A stretch of DNA of 14,643 nucleotides from Deltaproteobacteria bacterium (GTDB taxonomy: Bacteria; Desulfobacterota; BSN033; UBA1163): contig VGSD01000013.1 of the NCBI GenBank assembly GCA_016875155.1, positions 1 through 14,643 on the forward strand. The letters run 5' to 3'. A model generated the notes under the pieces. That model was given only the letters and a program-made list of their open reading frames with translations, did not search any database and had not been told where the DNA came from. Below, one piece after another: positions 14,052 to 14,643 of this stretch; the stretch's first letter is position 1; every line of letters begins with the position of its first letter. The position numbers were made by a program, and so were the translations under genes.

Positions 14052-14643
14052 ATGCAGGACGAAGTAATCTTAAAGGTTGAACACCTGACCAAGCGCTTCG
14101 GCGGCGTCGTCGCTGTGGACAATGTGAGCTTTGGGCTGCAAAAGGGTGAATTTTTGGGAATCATCGGCCCCAATGGGTCGGGCAAGACAACCCTGATTAA
14201 TCTGATTACCGGCTTTGTCAAACCAACCTCCGGCAAAGTCATCTATCAGGACAGGGATATCACCGGCAAGGCACCCTATCGGATCGCCTGCCTCGGTGTT
14301 TCCCGCAGTTTCCAGATGGTGAGGGCCTTTCATAAACTTCCCGCATTTAAGAACCTCATCGTCCCGCTTTACTCCCCGAGGGTGAAGAGGCTCGGAGGAG
14401 GAAGATACGGAGAGAGGGATGATGTTGCCATCGACCTTCTGGATGACCTGGGGTTTGAGCGTGACTCCGCAGTCCCGTATAAGGCGGCAGGAAGCCTTCC
14501 CCACGGATATTTAAAACGGCTCGACCTGGCCCGTTGTATGGCGCTCCGCCCGGAACTCTTGATCCTCGATGAGCTCTTTTCAGGGATGGCGATGTCTGAG
14601 GTGGCAGCCACCCTTCCGATGATTGAGAAATTCAACAGGGAAG
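14052..14643 (+). CDS. livG: ABC importer ATP-binding protein (LivG family), truncated by the window edge
   Basis: The first 197 codons of an ATPase (family length about 255 aa); the rest lies beyond the window. It powers the LivH/LivM channel from the cytosolic side. Walker A is GPNGSGKTT (39-47), the Q-loop is Q88 (SRSFQ), and Walker B is LLILDE (169-174). The ABC signature region reads LPHGYLKRLDLAR (149-161), where LivG proteins usually have a form such as LxYGQQRRLEIAR. The residue after Walker B is L175, not the usual proline. Nucleotide-binding residues are otherwise intact, so I consider it functional but from a divergent subgroup. The ATG immediately follows the livM stop, with GAGGG (14042-14046) as ribosome site. 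A second ATPase (livF) would be expected downstream. Confidence 0.9.
   Translation, partial: MQDEVILKVEHLTKRFGGVVAVDNVSFGLQKGEFLGIIGPNGSGKTTLINLITGFVKPTSGKVIYQDRDITGKAPYRIACLGVSRSFQMVRAFHKLPAFKNLIVPLYSPRVKRLGGGRYGERDDVAIDLLDDLGFERDSAVPYKAAGSLPHGYLKRLDLARCMALRPELLILDELFSGMAMSEVAATLPMIEKFNRE

Noticed and set aside
14070..14504. 144-aa minus-strand frame opposite livG
   Set aside because: It is antisense to a clear ABC ATPase with Walker motifs and has no family resemblance.

Overview
The window looks like a chromosomal segment of a mid-GC Gram-negative-type bacterium. Gene density is high, Shine-Dalgarno (SD) sites are mostly clear, the substrate-binding protein carries a signal peptide, and repeat-rich intergenic spacers separate some genes. 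3-hydroxybutyryl-CoA dehydrogenase next to a LivKHMG-type transporter, plus G-rich/C-rich intergenic hairpins, suggests an anaerobic Desulfobacterota-like (former deltaproteobacterial) lineage or a relative. That assignment is an inference of low to moderate confidence. No rRNA, tRNA, CRISPR array, transposase or phage gene is visible.

Left part (138-4665, minus strand): three tightly packed genes, transcribed leftwards from what looks like a consensus sigma-70 promoter (TTGACA, 18 bp, TATAAT) at 4761-4790. They encode a tagaturonate-epimerase (UxaE)-like protein, an unusually long transaldolase-like protein (717 aa) and a TIM-barrel sugar isomerase/epimerase. The gene ends overlap by 13 and 3-4 nt. 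The set reads as one carbohydrate pathway built from an isomerase, an epimerase and a Schiff-base aldolase-type enzyme. Its substrate is unknown. This is the best candidate in the window for an undescribed system.

Middle (4666-9484): a 447-bp divergent spacer holds two inverted repeats and candidate promoters in both directions. It is followed on the plus strand by argS (a long, archaeal-looking form), a Memo-family protein without visible AmmeMemoRadiSam partners, and a receiver-GAF-like-GGDEF diguanylate cyclase. The cyclase gene's arginine codon use differs sharply from its neighbours, which hints at separate acquisition.

Right part (9563-14643, plus strand): 3-hydroxybutyryl-CoA dehydrogenase, then a branched-chain amino acid/aromatic-acid type ABC importer: periplasmic binding protein, two permeases, and the first ATPase, cut by the window edge. 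Between the binding-protein gene and the first permease gene lies a 337-bp spacer made almost entirely of repeats: degenerate 8-nt-period arrays facing each other around a double-hairpin element. The same 8-nt-period array type occurs between argS and the Memo gene.
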